Assembly: GCF_017874715.1 (NCBI RefSeq)
Contig: NZ_JAGGLR010000027.1
Span: 124,001 to 188,000, forward strand
From: Streptomyces iranensis
GTDB taxonomy: Bacteria; Actinomycetota; Actinomycetes; Streptomycetales; Streptomycetaceae
Reading direction: 5' to 3'
DNA: 64,000 bases
Shown here: piece after piece, positions 54,239 through 62,488 of the stretch
How the letters are laid out: each line of letters opens with the position of its first letter
Position numbering within the stretch: the stretch's first letter is position 1
Position numbers and translations under genes: made by a program
The notes under the pieces: generated by a model
Database searches by the model: none
Told to the model about the DNA's origin: nothing
The model's input: only the letters and a program-made list of their open reading frames with translations

Positions 54239-54892
54239 ATGAGCACCATTGACATCCTTTCGCCGGCAGGCGACAAGGCCGGGTCCGTCGAGCTCCCCGC
54301 GGAGATCTTCGACGCGCAGGTCAGCGTTCCGCTGATCCACCAGGTCGTCGTCGCCCAGCTGGCCGCTGCCCGCCAGGGCACGCACAAGACCAAGACCCGT
54401 GGTGAGGTCCGCGGCGGTGGCAAGAAGCCGTACCGCCAGAAGGGCACCGGCCGCGCGCGCCAGGGTTCGACCCGCGCGCCGCAGTTCGCCGGCGGTGGCG
54501 TCGTGCACGGCCCCGTGCCGCGCGACTACAGCCAGCGCACCCCGAAGAAGATGAAGGCCGCCGCGCTGCGCGGTGCCCTCTCCGACCGGGCGCGTCACGA
54601 GCGCATTCACATCGTGACCGGCGTGGTCGACGGTGAGATCTCCACCAAGGCCGCGAAGGTCCTGCTGGGCAGGATCAGCGAGCGCAAGAACGTGCTCCTG
54701 GTCGCCGAGCGGAGCGACGAGGCCGCGTGGCTGTCCGCCCGCAACCTGCCCCAGGTGCACATCCTGGAGCCGGGCCAGCTGAACACGTACGACGTGCTCG
54801 TCTCCGACGACGTGGTCTTCACCAAGGCCGCCTTCGAGTCCTTCGTGGCTGGTCCCAAGGCCGCTGAGAAGACCGAAGGGAGCGCCGCCTGA
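54239..54892 (+). CDS. rplD: 50S ribosomal protein L4
   Basis: L4 lines the exit tunnel and in E. coli represses the S10 operon. The 217-aa protein has the extended loop TKTRGEVRGGGKKPYRQKGTGRARQGS, including residues tied to macrolide response, and is otherwise standard. The stop overlaps the rplW start (TGATG). Confidence 0.96.
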   Translation: MSTIDILSPAGDKAGSVELPAEIFDAQVSVPLIHQVVVAQLAAARQGTHKTKTRGEVRGGGKKPYRQKGTGRARQGSTRAPQFAGGGVVHGPVPRDYSQRTPKKMKAAALRGALSDRARHERIHIVTGVVDGEISTKAAKVLLGRISERKNVLLVAERSDEAAWLSARNLPQVHILEPGQLNTYDVLVSDDVVFTKAAFESFVAGPKAAEKTEGSAA

Positions 54893-55218
54893 TGAGTGAG
54901 GCGACCGCTGTCACCAGCAAGACCTTCACCGACCCCCGCGACGTCCTCGTCAAGCCGGTGGTCTCGGAGAAGAGCTACGCGCTGCTCGACGAGAACAAGT
55001 ACACGTTCATCGTCGCGCCCGGCGCCAACAAGACCCAGATCAAGCAGGCCGTCGAGGCGGTCTTCTCGGTCAAGGTCACCGGGGTCAACACGATCAACCG
55101 GCAGGGTAAGCGCAAGCGCACCAAGACCGGTTACGGCAAGCGCAAGGACACCAAGCGCGCCATCGTGACCCTCGCCGAGGGCGACCGCATCGACATCTTC
55201 GGCGGCCCGACCTCCTGA
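54892..55218 (+). CDS. rplW: 50S ribosomal protein L23
   Basis: L23 lies at the tunnel exit and is the docking site for SRP and trigger factor. The 108-aa sequence has DVLVKPVVSEKSYALLDENKYTFIVAP, the extended loop GKRKRTKTGYGKRKDTKRAIVTL and an N-terminal actinobacterial extension of about 15 residues. Confidence 0.96.
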   Translation: MSEATAVTSKTFTDPRDVLVKPVVSEKSYALLDENKYTFIVAPGANKTQIKQAVEAVFSVKVTGVNTINRQGKRKRTKTGYGKRKDTKRAIVTLAEGDRIDIFGGPTS

Positions 55219-55266
55219 CGGAGGCCGGAATCGTCCAGAAGTCCGGAATCTTCCGAGGACTGAGAA

Positions 55267-56103
55267 ATGGGTATCCGCAAGTACAAGCCGACGACCCCGG
55301 GCCGTCGTGGCTCCAGCGTCGCCGACTTCGTCGAGATCACGCGGTCCACGCCGGAGAAGTCGCTGGTCCGCCCGCTGCACAGCAAGGGTGGTCGTAACAA
55401 CGCCGGCCGCATCACGGTCCGCCACCAGGGTGGCGGTCACAAGCGTGCGTACCGCGTGATCGACTTCCGCCGTCACGACAAGGACGGCGTCCCGGCGAAG
55501 GTCGCACACATCGAATACGACCCCAACCGCACCGCGCGCATCGCGCTGCTGCACTACGCCGACGGCGAGAAGCGCTACATCCTCGCCCCGCGTGGCCTGA
55601 AGCAGAACGACCGGATCGAGAACGGCCCCGGCGCCGACATCAAGCCCGGTAACAACCTCGCGCTGCGCAACATCCCGGTCGGTACCACGCTCCACGCCAT
55701 CGAGCTGCGGCCCGGCGGCGGCGCGAAGTTCGCCCGCTCCGCGGGTGCCTCCGTGCAGCTGCTGGCGAAGGAGGGCTCCATGGCCCACCTGCGCATGCCG
55801 TCCGGTGAGATCCGCCTGGTCGACGTCCGCTGCCGCGCCACCGTCGGCGAGGTCGGCAACGCCGAGCAGTCGAACATCAACTGGGGCAAGGCCGGCCGCA
55901 TGCGCTGGAAGGGCGTCCGCCCGACCGTTCGTGGTGTGGTCATGAACCCCGTCGACCACCCGCACGGTGGTGGTGAGGGCAAGACCTCCGGTGGTCGCCA
56001 CCCGGTCTCGCCGTGGGGTCAGAAGGAGGGCCGTACGCGCTCGCCGAAGAAGGCCAGCAACAAGTACATCGTCCGCCGCCGCAAGACGAACAAGAAGCGC
56101 TAG
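55267..56103 (+). CDS. rplB: 50S ribosomal protein L2
   Basis: L2 supports subunit joining and peptidyl-transferase activity. The 278-aa protein starts MGIRKYKPTTPGRRGSSVADF and ends with the conserved C-terminal segment holding HPHGGGEGKTSGGRHPVSPWG, which includes the critical histidine. Length is typical. Confidence 0.97.
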   Translation: MGIRKYKPTTPGRRGSSVADFVEITRSTPEKSLVRPLHSKGGRNNAGRITVRHQGGGHKRAYRVIDFRRHDKDGVPAKVAHIEYDPNRTARIALLHYADGEKRYILAPRGLKQNDRIENGPGADIKPGNNLALRNIPVGTTLHAIELRPGGGAKFARSAGASVQLLAKEGSMAHLRMPSGEIRLVDVRCRATVGEVGNAEQSNINWGKAGRMRWKGVRPTVRGVVMNPVDHPHGGGEGKTSGGRHPVSPWGQKEGRTRSPKKASNKYIVRRRKTNKKR

Positions 56104-56115
56104 GAGCGGGTTTAG

Positions 56116-56397
56116 ATGCCGCGCAGTCTCAAGAAGGGGCCCTTCGTCGACGACCACCTGATCAAGAAGGTGGACACGCAGAACGAAGCAGGCACCAAGA
56201 ACGTCATCAAGACCTGGTCCCGCCGCTCGATGATCGTCCCGGCCATGCTCGGCCACACGATCGCGGTGCACGACGGCCGCAAGCACGTCCCGGTGTTCGT
56301 CACCGAGTCGATGGTCGGCCACAAGCTCGGCGAGTTCGCGCCGACCCGCACCTTCCGCGGCCATGAGAAGGACGACCGCAAGTCGCGTCGTCGCTGA
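56116..56397 (+). CDS. rpsS: 30S ribosomal protein S19
   Basis: S19 contacts the 30S head and intersubunit bridge. The 93-aa sequence MPRSLKKGPFVDDHLIKKVD...TWSRRSMIVPAMLGHTIAVHDGRKHVPVFVTESMVGHKLGEFAPTRTF is the standard protein, with the usual basic end. Confidence 0.97.
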   Translation: MPRSLKKGPFVDDHLIKKVDTQNEAGTKNVIKTWSRRSMIVPAMLGHTIAVHDGRKHVPVFVTESMVGHKLGEFAPTRTFRGHEKDDRKSRRR

Positions 56398-56437
56398 TCA
56401 GCGGAAAAGACTCATGACAGACACCGAAGGGACAACC

Positions 56438-56785
56438 ATGGAAGCCAGGGCCCAGGCGCGGTACATCCGCGTCACGCCCATGAAGGCCCGCCGCGTGGTG
56501 GACCTCATCCGTGGCATGAATGCCACGGAGGCCCAGGCGGTCCTGCGTTTCGCCCCGCAGGCCGCGAGCGTGCCGGTCGGCAAGGTGCTGGACAGCGCCA
56601 TCGCCAACGCCGCGCACAACTACGACCACACCGACGCCGACAGCCTCGTCATCTCCGAGGCGTACGTCGACGAGGGCCCGACTCTGAAGCGGTTCCGTCC
56701 GCGCGCCCAGGGCCGTGCCTACCGGATCCGCAAGCGGACCAGCCACATCACCGTGGTCGTCAGCAGCAAGGAAGGAACCCGGTAA
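56438..56785 (+). CDS. rplV: 50S ribosomal protein L22
   Basis: L22 lines the exit tunnel with its long beta-hairpin. Two in-frame ATGs exist. The second was chosen because GAAGGGA lies seven bases upstream and the protein then begins MEARAQARYIRVTPMKARRV; it gives 115 aa. The earlier ATG at 56414 would add eight residues. The hairpin FRPRAQGRAYRIRKRTSHITVVV is intact. The stop overlaps rpsC (TAATG). Confidence 0.94.
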   Translation: MEARAQARYIRVTPMKARRVVDLIRGMNATEAQAVLRFAPQAASVPVGKVLDSAIANAAHNYDHTDADSLVISEAYVDEGPTLKRFRPRAQGRAYRIRKRTSHITVVVSSKEGTR

Positions 56786-57615
56786 TGGGCCAGAAGGTAA
56801 ACCCGCACGGGTTCCGGCTCGGCATCACCACCGACTTCAAGTCGCGCTGGTACGCCGACAAGCTGTACAAGGACTACGTCAAGGAAGACGTCGCCATCCG
56901 CCGGATGATGACGAAGGGCATGGAGCGCGCCGGTATCTCCAAGGTGGAGATCGAGCGCACCCGTGACCGCGTCCGCGTCGACATCCACACCGCCCGGCCG
57001 GGCATCGTCATCGGCCGCCGCGGCGCGGAGGCCGACCGTATCCGCGGCGAGCTGGAGAAGCTCACCGGCAAGCAGGTGCAGCTGAACATCCTCGAGGTGA
57101 AGAACCCCGAGGTGGACGCTCAGCTGGTGGCCCAGGCCGTCGCCGAGCAGCTCTCCTCCCGCGTCTCCTTCCGTCGTGCGATGCGCAAGTCGATGCAGAG
57201 CTCGATGAAGGCCGGTGCCAAGGGCATCAAGATCCAGTGTGGTGGCCGTCTCGGCGGCGCCGAGATGTCCCGCTCGGAGTTCTACCGCGAGGGCCGCGTG
57301 CCCCTGCACACGCTCCGCGCGAACGTCGACTACGGCTTCTTCGAGGCCAAGACCACCTTCGGCCGCATCGGCGTCAAGGTGTGGATCTACAAGGGCGACG
57401 TGAAGAACATCGCCGAGGTCCGCGCCGAGAACGCCGCTGCCCGCGCCGGCAACCGCCCGTCGCGTGGTGGCAGCGACCGCCCGCAGCGCCGCGGTGGCGA
57501 GCGCGGTGGCCGTGGCCGTAAGCCGCAGCAGTCCGCCGCGCCCGCCGAGGCCGGTAAGGCCGAGGCGCCGGCCGCGGCGGCGGCCGAGCCCAGCGCAGCC
57601 GGAAAGGAGAGCTGA
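56785..57615 (+). CDS. rpsC: 30S ribosomal protein S3
   Basis: S3 forms part of the mRNA entry site and its helicase. The 276-aa protein has the KH domain GIVIGRRGAEADRIRGELEKLTGK and the C-terminal S3 domain AKTTFGRIGVKVWIYKGD. A ~55-residue Arg/Gly/Ala-rich tail follows, long but usual for Streptomyces. Confidence 0.96.
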   Translation: MGQKVNPHGFRLGITTDFKSRWYADKLYKDYVKEDVAIRRMMTKGMERAGISKVEIERTRDRVRVDIHTARPGIVIGRRGAEADRIRGELEKLTGKQVQLNILEVKNPEVDAQLVAQAVAEQLSSRVSFRRAMRKSMQSSMKAGAKGIKIQCGGRLGGAEMSRSEFYREGRVPLHTLRANVDYGFFEAKTTFGRIGVKVWIYKGDVKNIAEVRAENAAARAGNRPSRGGSDRPQRRGGERGGRGRKPQQSAAPAEAGKAEAPAAAAAEPSAAGKES

Positions 57616-57619
57616 CCCC

Positions 57620-58039
57620 ATGCTGATCCCTCGCAGGGTCAAGCACCGCAAGCAGCACCACCCCAAGCGGTCCGGCATGGCCAAGGGCGGTACGGAGCTG
57701 GCGTTCGGCGAGTACGGCATCCAGGCCGTCACCCCGGCGTACGTCACCAACCGTCAGATCGAGGCCGCTCGTATCGCGATGACCCGCCACATCAAGCGTG
57801 GCGGCAAGGTCTGGATCAACATCTACCCGGACCGTCCGCTGACGAAGAAGCCTGCGGAGACCCGCATGGGTTCCGGTAAGGGCTCGCCGGAGTGGTGGAT
57901 CGCGAACGTCAAGCCCGGTCGGGTGATGTTCGAGCTGTCCTACCCGAACGAGAAGACTGCGCGTGAGGCGCTCACCCGCGCTGCTCACAAGCTCCCGATG
58001 AAGTGCCGGATCGTTCGGCGCGAGGCAGGTGAGTCGTGA
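57620..58039 (+). CDS. rplP: 50S ribosomal protein L16
   Basis: L16 helps position tRNA in the A site. The ATG after the rpsC stop gives 139 aa, the normal length, starting MLIPRRVKHRKQHHPKRSGMAKGG. It contains RHIKRGGKVWINIYPDRPLTKKPAETRMGSGKG. A longer upstream frame lies inside rpsC and is not used. Confidence 0.96.
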   Translation: MLIPRRVKHRKQHHPKRSGMAKGGTELAFGEYGIQAVTPAYVTNRQIEAARIAMTRHIKRGGKVWINIYPDRPLTKKPAETRMGSGKGSPEWWIANVKPGRVMFELSYPNEKTAREALTRAAHKLPMKCRIVRREAGES

Positions 58040-58263
58040 TGGCGGCCGGTACCAAGGCGTCCGAGCTGCGTGAGCTGAACAACGAGGACCTCGTTGGCAA
58101 GCTGCGTGAGGCCAAGGAAGAGCTGTTCAACCTCCGCTTCCAGGCGGCGACCGGACAGCTCGAGAACCACGGCCGGCTGAAGGCCGTCCGAAAGGACATC
58201 GCCCGGATCTACACCCTGATGCGGGAGCGCGAGCTCGGCATCGAGACGGTGGAGAGCGCCTGA
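58039..58263 (+). CDS. rpmC: 50S ribosomal protein L29
   Basis: L29 is a small helical protein at the tunnel exit. The ATG overlapping the rplP stop gives 74 aa starting MAAGTKASELRELNNEDLVG. An overlapping GTG one codon earlier is the alternative. The helix pair ELFNLRFQAATGQLEN and VRKDIARIYTLMRERE is typical. Confidence 0.95.
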   Translation: MAAGTKASELRELNNEDLVGKLREAKEELFNLRFQAATGQLENHGRLKAVRKDIARIYTLMRERELGIETVESA

Positions 58264-58550
58264 TGAGCGAGACGAATGTGACTGAGAACGCAACGCAGAA
58301 CCGCGGCTTCCGCAAGACCCGTGAGGGTTTGGTCGTCAGCGACAAGATGGACAAGACCGTCGTCGTCGCAGTCGAGGACCGCGTCAAGCACGCGCTGTAC
58401 GGCAAGGTCATCCGCCGTACCAACAAGCTCAAGGCGCACGACGAGCAGAACGCCGCGGGTGTCGGCGACCGTGTCCTCCTGATGGAGACCCGGCCGCTGT
58501 CCGCGACCAAGCGCTGGCGCGTCGTCGAGATCCTCGAGAAGGCCAAGTAA
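58263..58550 (+). CDS. rpsQ: 30S ribosomal protein S17
   Basis: S17 is a primary 16S rRNA binding protein. The 95-aa sequence has KTREGLVVSDKMDKTVVVAVEDRVKHALYGKVIRRTNKLKAHDE and GDRVLLMETRPLSATKRWRVVEIL. It overlaps the rpmC stop (TGATG) and ends the S10 transcript before two hairpins. Confidence 0.96.
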   Translation: MSETNVTENATQNRGFRKTREGLVVSDKMDKTVVVAVEDRVKHALYGKVIRRTNKLKAHDEQNAAGVGDRVLLMETRPLSATKRWRVVEILEKAK

Positions 58551-58554
58551 TTCT

Positions 58555-58625
58555 TCCTGCGGGCAATAGTCCGCAGGACAGTTCCGCCAGGCTCGGCGGG
58601 GGCCGGATATATCCAGCCCCCGCCG
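58555..58625 (+). terminator. Tandem hairpins between rpsQ and rplN
   Basis: TCCTGCGG/CCGCAGGA (58555-58578) is followed by CGGCGGGGGC/GCCCCCGCCG (58594-58625), whose loop holds GGATATATCC. They mark the S10/spc boundary and may act as attenuators. Confidence 0.65.
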
Positions 58626-58653
58626 GGAACCGGCAGACGATCAGGAGATAGAC

Positions 58654-59022
58654 GTGATCCAGCAGGAGTCGCGACTGCGCGTCGCCGACAACACGGGCGC
58701 GAAGGAGATCCTTTGCATCCGTGTTCTCGGTGGCTCCGGTCGCCGCTACGCGGGCATTGGTGACGTCATCGTCGCCACCGTCAAGGACGCGATCCCCGGT
58801 GGCAACGTGAAGAAGGGTGACGTCGTCAAGGCGGTCATCGTGCGCACCGTGAAGGAGCGCCGCCGCCCGGACGGTTCGTACATCCGCTTCGACGAGAACG
58901 CGGCCGTCATCCTCAAGAACGATGGCGACCCCCGCGGCACCCGTATCTTCGGCCCGGTGGGCCGTGAGCTGCGCGAGAAGAAGTTCATGAAGATCATCTC
59001 GCTCGCGCCGGAGGTGCTGTAA
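58654..59022 (+). CDS. rplN: 50S ribosomal protein L14
   Basis: L14 forms intersubunit bridges. The 122-aa protein starts at a GTG with an AGGAGATAG site and reads IQQESRLRVADNTGAKEILCIRVLGGS, with the conserved GNVKKGDVVKAVIVRTVKE and DENAAVILKNDGDPRGTRIFGPVGRELR. It is the first gene of the spc-type operon. Confidence 0.97.
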   Translation: MIQQESRLRVADNTGAKEILCIRVLGGSGRRYAGIGDVIVATVKDAIPGGNVKKGDVVKAVIVRTVKERRRPDGSYIRFDENAAVILKNDGDPRGTRIFGPVGRELREKKFMKIISLAPEVL

Positions 59023-59025
59023 CCG

Positions 59026-59349
59026 ATGAAGATCAAGAAGGGCGACCTGGTCCAGGTCATCACCGGTAAGGACAAGGGCAAGCAGGGCAAGGTCATCGCG
59101 GCCTTCCCGCGCGAGGACCGGGTCCTGGTCGAGGGTGTCAACCGGGTCAAGAAGCACACCAAGGCCGGACAGACCGCTCGTGGTTCGAAGACCGGCGGCA
59201 TCGTGACGACTGAGGCCCCGATCCACGTGAGCAATGTGCAGCTCGTGGTGGAGAAGGACGGCAACAAGGTCGTCACCCGCGTCGGATACCGCTTCGACGA
59301 CGAGGGCAACAAGATCCGCGTTGCCAAGCGGACCGGTGAGGACATCTGA
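59026..59349 (+). CDS. rplX: 50S ribosomal protein L24
   Basis: L24 is an assembly initiator with a KOW motif. The 107-aa sequence begins MKIKKGDLVQVITGKDKGKQGKVIAAFPREDRVLVEGVN and includes KHTKAGQTARGSKTGGIVTTEAPIHVSNV. It starts three bases after rplN, and its stop overlaps rplE (TGATG). Confidence 0.96.
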   Translation: MKIKKGDLVQVITGKDKGKQGKVIAAFPREDRVLVEGVNRVKKHTKAGQTARGSKTGGIVTTEAPIHVSNVQLVVEKDGNKVVTRVGYRFDDEGNKIRVAKRTGEDI

Positions 59350-59909
59350 TGACTGCCACCACCACTGCACCGCGCCTCAAGGCGCGCTACCGCGAAGAGA
59401 TCCAGGGCAAGCTGCAGGAGCAGTTCTCCTACGAGAACGTCATGCAGATCCCGGGTCTGACCAAGGTCGTGGTCAACATGGGTGTGGGCGACGCCGCCCG
59501 CGACTCCAAGCTGATCGAGGGCGCCATCCGCGACCTCGCCACGATCACCGGTCAGAAGCCCGCCGTCACCAAGGCCCGTAAGTCCATCGCGCAGTTCAAG
59601 CTGCGTGAGGGCCAGCCGATCGGCGCCCACGTCACCCTCCGCGGTGACCGCATGTGGGAGTTCCTGGACCGTCTGGTGTCGCTCGCGCTTCCGCGCATCC
59701 GCGACTTCCGCGGTCTGTCGCCGAAGCAGTTCGACGGCCGGGGCAACTACACCTTCGGTCTCACGGAGCAGGTCATGTTCCACGAGATCGACCAGGACAA
59801 GATCGACCGTGTCCGGGGTATGGACATCACCGTGGTGACCACGGCGACCAACGACGAAGAGGGCCGGGCCCTGCTGCGTCACCTCGGCTTCCCGTTCAAG
59901 GAGGCGTGA
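59349..59909 (+). CDS. rplE: 50S ribosomal protein L5
   Basis: L5 binds 5S rRNA in the central protuberance. The 186-aa protein has the signature NVMQIPGLTKVVVNMGVGDAARDSK and the P-site loop region LPRIRDFRGLSPKQFDGRGNYTFGLTEQ, then the acid end TATNDEEGRALLRHLGFPFKEA. Confidence 0.97.
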   Translation: MTATTTAPRLKARYREEIQGKLQEQFSYENVMQIPGLTKVVVNMGVGDAARDSKLIEGAIRDLATITGQKPAVTKARKSIAQFKLREGQPIGAHVTLRGDRMWEFLDRLVSLALPRIRDFRGLSPKQFDGRGNYTFGLTEQVMFHEIDQDKIDRVRGMDITVVTTATNDEEGRALLRHLGFPFKEA

Positions 59910-59912
59910 GCC

Positions 59913-60098
59913 GTGGCGAAGAAGGCTCTCATTGCCAAGGCCGCCCGCAAGCCCAAGTTCGGCGTGCGTGGTTACACGCGCTGCCAGCGCTGTGGACGTC
60001 CGCACTCCGTGTACCGCAAGTTCGGCCTGTGCCGCGTGTGCCTTCGTGAGATGGCTCACCGCGGCGAGCTGCCGGGCGTGACCAAGAGCTCCTGGTAA
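59913..60098 (+). CDS. rpsN: 30S ribosomal protein S14, zinc-binding (type Z)
   Basis: The 61-aa short S14 has the zinc-binding pairs CQRC and CRVC, the constitutive C+ form in Actinobacteria. Sequence: MAKKALIAKAARKPKFGVRG then YTRCQRCGRPHSVYRKFGLCRVCLREMAHRG. The GTG start lies three bases past rplE. Zinc-independent paralogues, when present, are elsewhere under Zur control. Confidence 0.97.
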   Translation: MAKKALIAKAARKPKFGVRGYTRCQRCGRPHSVYRKFGLCRVCLREMAHRGELPGVTKSSW

Positions 60099-60158
60099 TC
60101 AGCCCTTACGGGTTGATACCGGGCTCTCGGTAAGCAAATGGATGGCGAGCCCCGCCCG

Positions 60159-60177
60159 TCCACTCCCGTAGAGTGGA
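60159..60177 (+). promoter_or_regulatory. Small hairpin between rpsN and rpsH
   Basis: TCCACTC and GAGTGGA form a perfect seven-base stem around CCGTA in the 209-base rpsN-rpsH gap, which has no gene. A TAGAGT sequence overlaps its right arm and could be a -10. Confidence 0.35.
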
Positions 60178-60307
60178 ACGGTTGGGCGCTCGCCGCCCAG
60201 AATCCTTACTACGCCGTAGGTCCCCGCGCCGCACCCGTGCCCGCCATTGAGCGGGTGAGAGGGATGGCGCATACAGGAAACCCCGGCGAGAGAGGCCGAA
60301 GGCCATC

Positions 60308-60706
60308 ATGACCATGACCGATCCGATCGCAGACATGCTGACGCGTCTGCGAAACGCGAACTCGGCGTACCACGACACCGTCGAGATGCCGCACAGCAAG
60401 ATCAAGTCGCATATCGCGGAGATCCTCCAGCAGGAGGGCTACATCACCGGCTGGAAGGTCGAGGACGCCGAGGTCGGCAAGAACCTCACCCTCGAGCTGA
60501 AGTTCGGGCCGAACCGCGAGCGCTCGATCGCCGGCATCAAGCGGATCTCGAAGCCGGGCCTGCGGGTCTACGCAAAGTCCACCAACCTGCCGAAGGTGCT
60601 CGGCGGCCTGGGCGTGGCGATCATCTCCACGTCGCACGGGCTCCTCACCGACAAGCAGGCCGGCAAGAAGGGCGTGGGTGGGGAAGTCCTCGCCTACGTC
60701 TGGTAA
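60308..60706 (+). CDS. rpsH: 30S ribosomal protein S8
   Basis: S8 binds 16S rRNA and in E. coli represses the spc operon. The 132-aa sequence has MTDPIADMLTRLRNANSAYHD, PHSKIKSHIAEILQQEGYITGW and the C-terminal STSHGLLTDKQAGKKGVGGEVLAYVW. A second ATG two codons on is an equally likely start. Confidence 0.96.
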   Translation: MTMTDPIADMLTRLRNANSAYHDTVEMPHSKIKSHIAEILQQEGYITGWKVEDAEVGKNLTLELKFGPNRERSIAGIKRISKPGLRVYAKSTNLPKVLGGLGVAIISTSHGLLTDKQAGKKGVGGEVLAYVW

Positions 60707-60726
60707 CCAGGGAACGGAGGAAGCAC

Positions 60727-61266
60727 ATGTCGCGCATTGGCAAGCTGCCCATCCAGGTTCCCGCTGGTGTGGACGTCACCATCGATGGCCGCACGGTCGC
60801 CGTGAAGGGTCCCAAGGGCTCTCTCTCGCACACCGTCGCCGCGCCGATCGAGGTCGCCCAGGGTGAGGACAACGCTCTCGTTGTCACCCGCCCGAACGAC
60901 GAGCGTCAGAACAAGGCCCTGCACGGCCTGTCGCGCACGCTGGTGGCGAACATGATCACCGGCGTGACCCAGGGCTACAGCAAGGCGCTCGAGATCAGCG
61001 GTGTCGGCTACCGCGTCCAGGCCAAGGGCTCCAACCTGGAGTTCTCCCTGGGCTACAGCCACCCGATCCTGGTCGAGGCCCCGGAGGGCATCACCTTCAA
61101 GGTGGAGTCCCCGACCAAGCTGAGCGTCGAGGGCATCGACAAGCAGAAGGTCGGCGAGGTCGCCGCGAACATCCGCAAGCTGCGCAAGCCCGACCCGTAC
61201 AAGGCCAAGGGCGTGAAGTACGCGGGCGAGGTCATCCGCCGCAAGGTCGGAAAGGCTGGTAAGTAA
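60727..61266 (+). CDS. rplF: 50S ribosomal protein L6
   Basis: L6 lies near the factor-binding site. The 179-aa protein starts MSRIGKLPIQVPAGVDVTIDG, with two L6 repeats and the C-terminal signature RKPDPYKAKGVKYAGEVIRRKVGKAGK. The ribosome site is GGAGGAAGC. Confidence 0.97.
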   Translation: MSRIGKLPIQVPAGVDVTIDGRTVAVKGPKGSLSHTVAAPIEVAQGEDNALVVTRPNDERQNKALHGLSRTLVANMITGVTQGYSKALEISGVGYRVQAKGSNLEFSLGYSHPILVEAPEGITFKVESPTKLSVEGIDKQKVGEVAANIRKLRKPDPYKAKGVKYAGEVIRRKVGKAGK

Positions 61267-61269
61267 GCC

Positions 61270-61653
61270 ATGGCATACGGTGTGAAGATTGCCAAGGGCA
61301 ACGCTCGCAAGGCCGCTGCCGTCAAGCGGCGTCACATCCGCGTCCGCAAGCGGGTCTCGGGTACGCCGGTCCGCCCCCGCCTCGTGGTGACGCGGTCCAA
61401 CCGTCACATGGTGGCGCAGGTCATCGACGACATCGCGGGCCACACCCTGGCCTCGGCGTCGACGCTGGACAGCTCCATCCGGGCGGCCGAGGGCGACAAG
61501 AGCGCCCTGGCGCAGCAGGTCGGGGCCCTGGTGGCCGAGCGGGCGAAGGCCGCGGGCATCGAGGCCGTCGTGTTCGACCGTGGTGGCAACAAGTACGCCG
61601 GGCGCATCGCCGCTCTGGCGGACGCCGCCCGCGAGGCCGGGCTGAAGTTCTGA
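61270..61653 (+). CDS. rplR: 50S ribosomal protein L18
   Basis: L18 binds 5S rRNA. The 127-aa sequence has KRRHIRVRKRVSGTPVRPRLVVTRSNRHMVAQVIDD and the C-terminal EAVVFDRGGNKYAGRIAALADAAREAGLKF. Length is typical. It begins three bases after rplF. Confidence 0.96.
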   Translation: MAYGVKIAKGNARKAAAVKRRHIRVRKRVSGTPVRPRLVVTRSNRHMVAQVIDDIAGHTLASASTLDSSIRAAEGDKSALAQQVGALVAERAKAAGIEAVVFDRGGNKYAGRIAALADAAREAGLKF

Positions 61654-61696
61654 GCCCCGGTTCCAACGCAATGCGGAAACGAGAGAGGTAAATCCA

Positions 61697-62302
61697 ATGG
61701 CTGGACCCCAGCGCCGCGGTGGCGGCGCCGGTGGCGGCGAGCGGCGGGACCGGAAGGACCGGCGGGACGGTGGCGCTGCCGCCGAGAAGACCGCTTACGT
61801 CGAGCGTGTTGTCGCGATCAACCGCGTCGCCAAGGTTGTGAAGGGTGGTCGTCGCTTCAGCTTCACCGCGCTGGTCGTGGTGGGCGACGGTGACGGCACC
61901 GTGGGTGTCGGTTACGGCAAGGCCAAGGAGGTGCCGGCCGCGATCGCCAAGGGCGTGGAGGAGGCCAAGAAGCACTTCTTCAAGGTCCCCCGGATCGCCG
62001 GCACCATCCCGCACCCGATCCAGGGTGAAGAGGCCGCGGGTGTCGTGCTGCTGAAGCCGGCGTCCCCCGGTACCGGTGTGATCGCCGGTGGCCCGGTGCG
62101 CGCCGTGCTGGAGTGCGCGGGCATCCACGACGTGCTGAGCAAGTCGCTCGGCTCCTCGAACCCGATCAACATCGTGCACGCCACGGTGGCCGCTCTGCGG
62201 GGCCTTCAGCGCCCTGAGGAGATCGCCGCCCGCCGTGGTCTGCCGCTCGAGGACGTCGCTCCCGCCGCTCTGCTGCGGGCGCGTGCCGGGGTGGGTGTGT
62301 GA
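61697..62302 (+). CDS. rpsE: 30S ribosomal protein S5
   Basis: S5 contributes to decoding fidelity. The 201-aa protein has a Gly/Arg/Asp-rich N-terminus, then ERVVAINRVAKVVKGGRRFSFTALVVVGDGDG (double-stranded-RNA-binding-like domain, spectinomycin region) and GRPVRAVLECAGIHDVLSKSLGSSNPINI-type C-terminal domain. Length is normal for Streptomyces. Confidence 0.96.
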   Translation: MAGPQRRGGGAGGGERRDRKDRRDGGAAAEKTAYVERVVAINRVAKVVKGGRRFSFTALVVVGDGDGTVGVGYGKAKEVPAAIAKGVEEAKKHFFKVPRIAGTIPHPIQGEEAAGVVLLKPASPGTGVIAGGPVRAVLECAGIHDVLSKSLGSSNPINIVHATVAALRGLQRPEEIAARRGLPLEDVAPAALLRARAGVGV

Positions 62303-62304
62303 GC

Positions 62305-62487
62305 ATGGCCCGCCTCAAGATCACGCAGACGAAGTCGTACATCGGCAGCAAGCAGAACCACCGCGACACTCTGCGTTCGCTCGGGCTGAAGAGGCTCGGC
62401 GACGTGGTCGTCAAGGAGGACCGCCCCGAGTTCCGCGGCATGGCGCAGACCGTGCGGCACCTCGTGACGGTCGAGGAGGTCGACTGA
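62305..62487 (+). CDS. rpmD: 50S ribosomal protein L30
   Basis: The short L30 of bacteria. The ATG gives 60 aa starting MARLKITQTKSYIGSKQNHRDTLRSLGLKRL, matching the family. A GTG two codons earlier overlaps the rpsE stop and is an alternative. One base separates its stop from rplO. Confidence 0.95.
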   Translation: MARLKITQTKSYIGSKQNHRDTLRSLGLKRLGDVVVKEDRPEFRGMAQTVRHLVTVEEVD

Positions 62488-62488
62488 C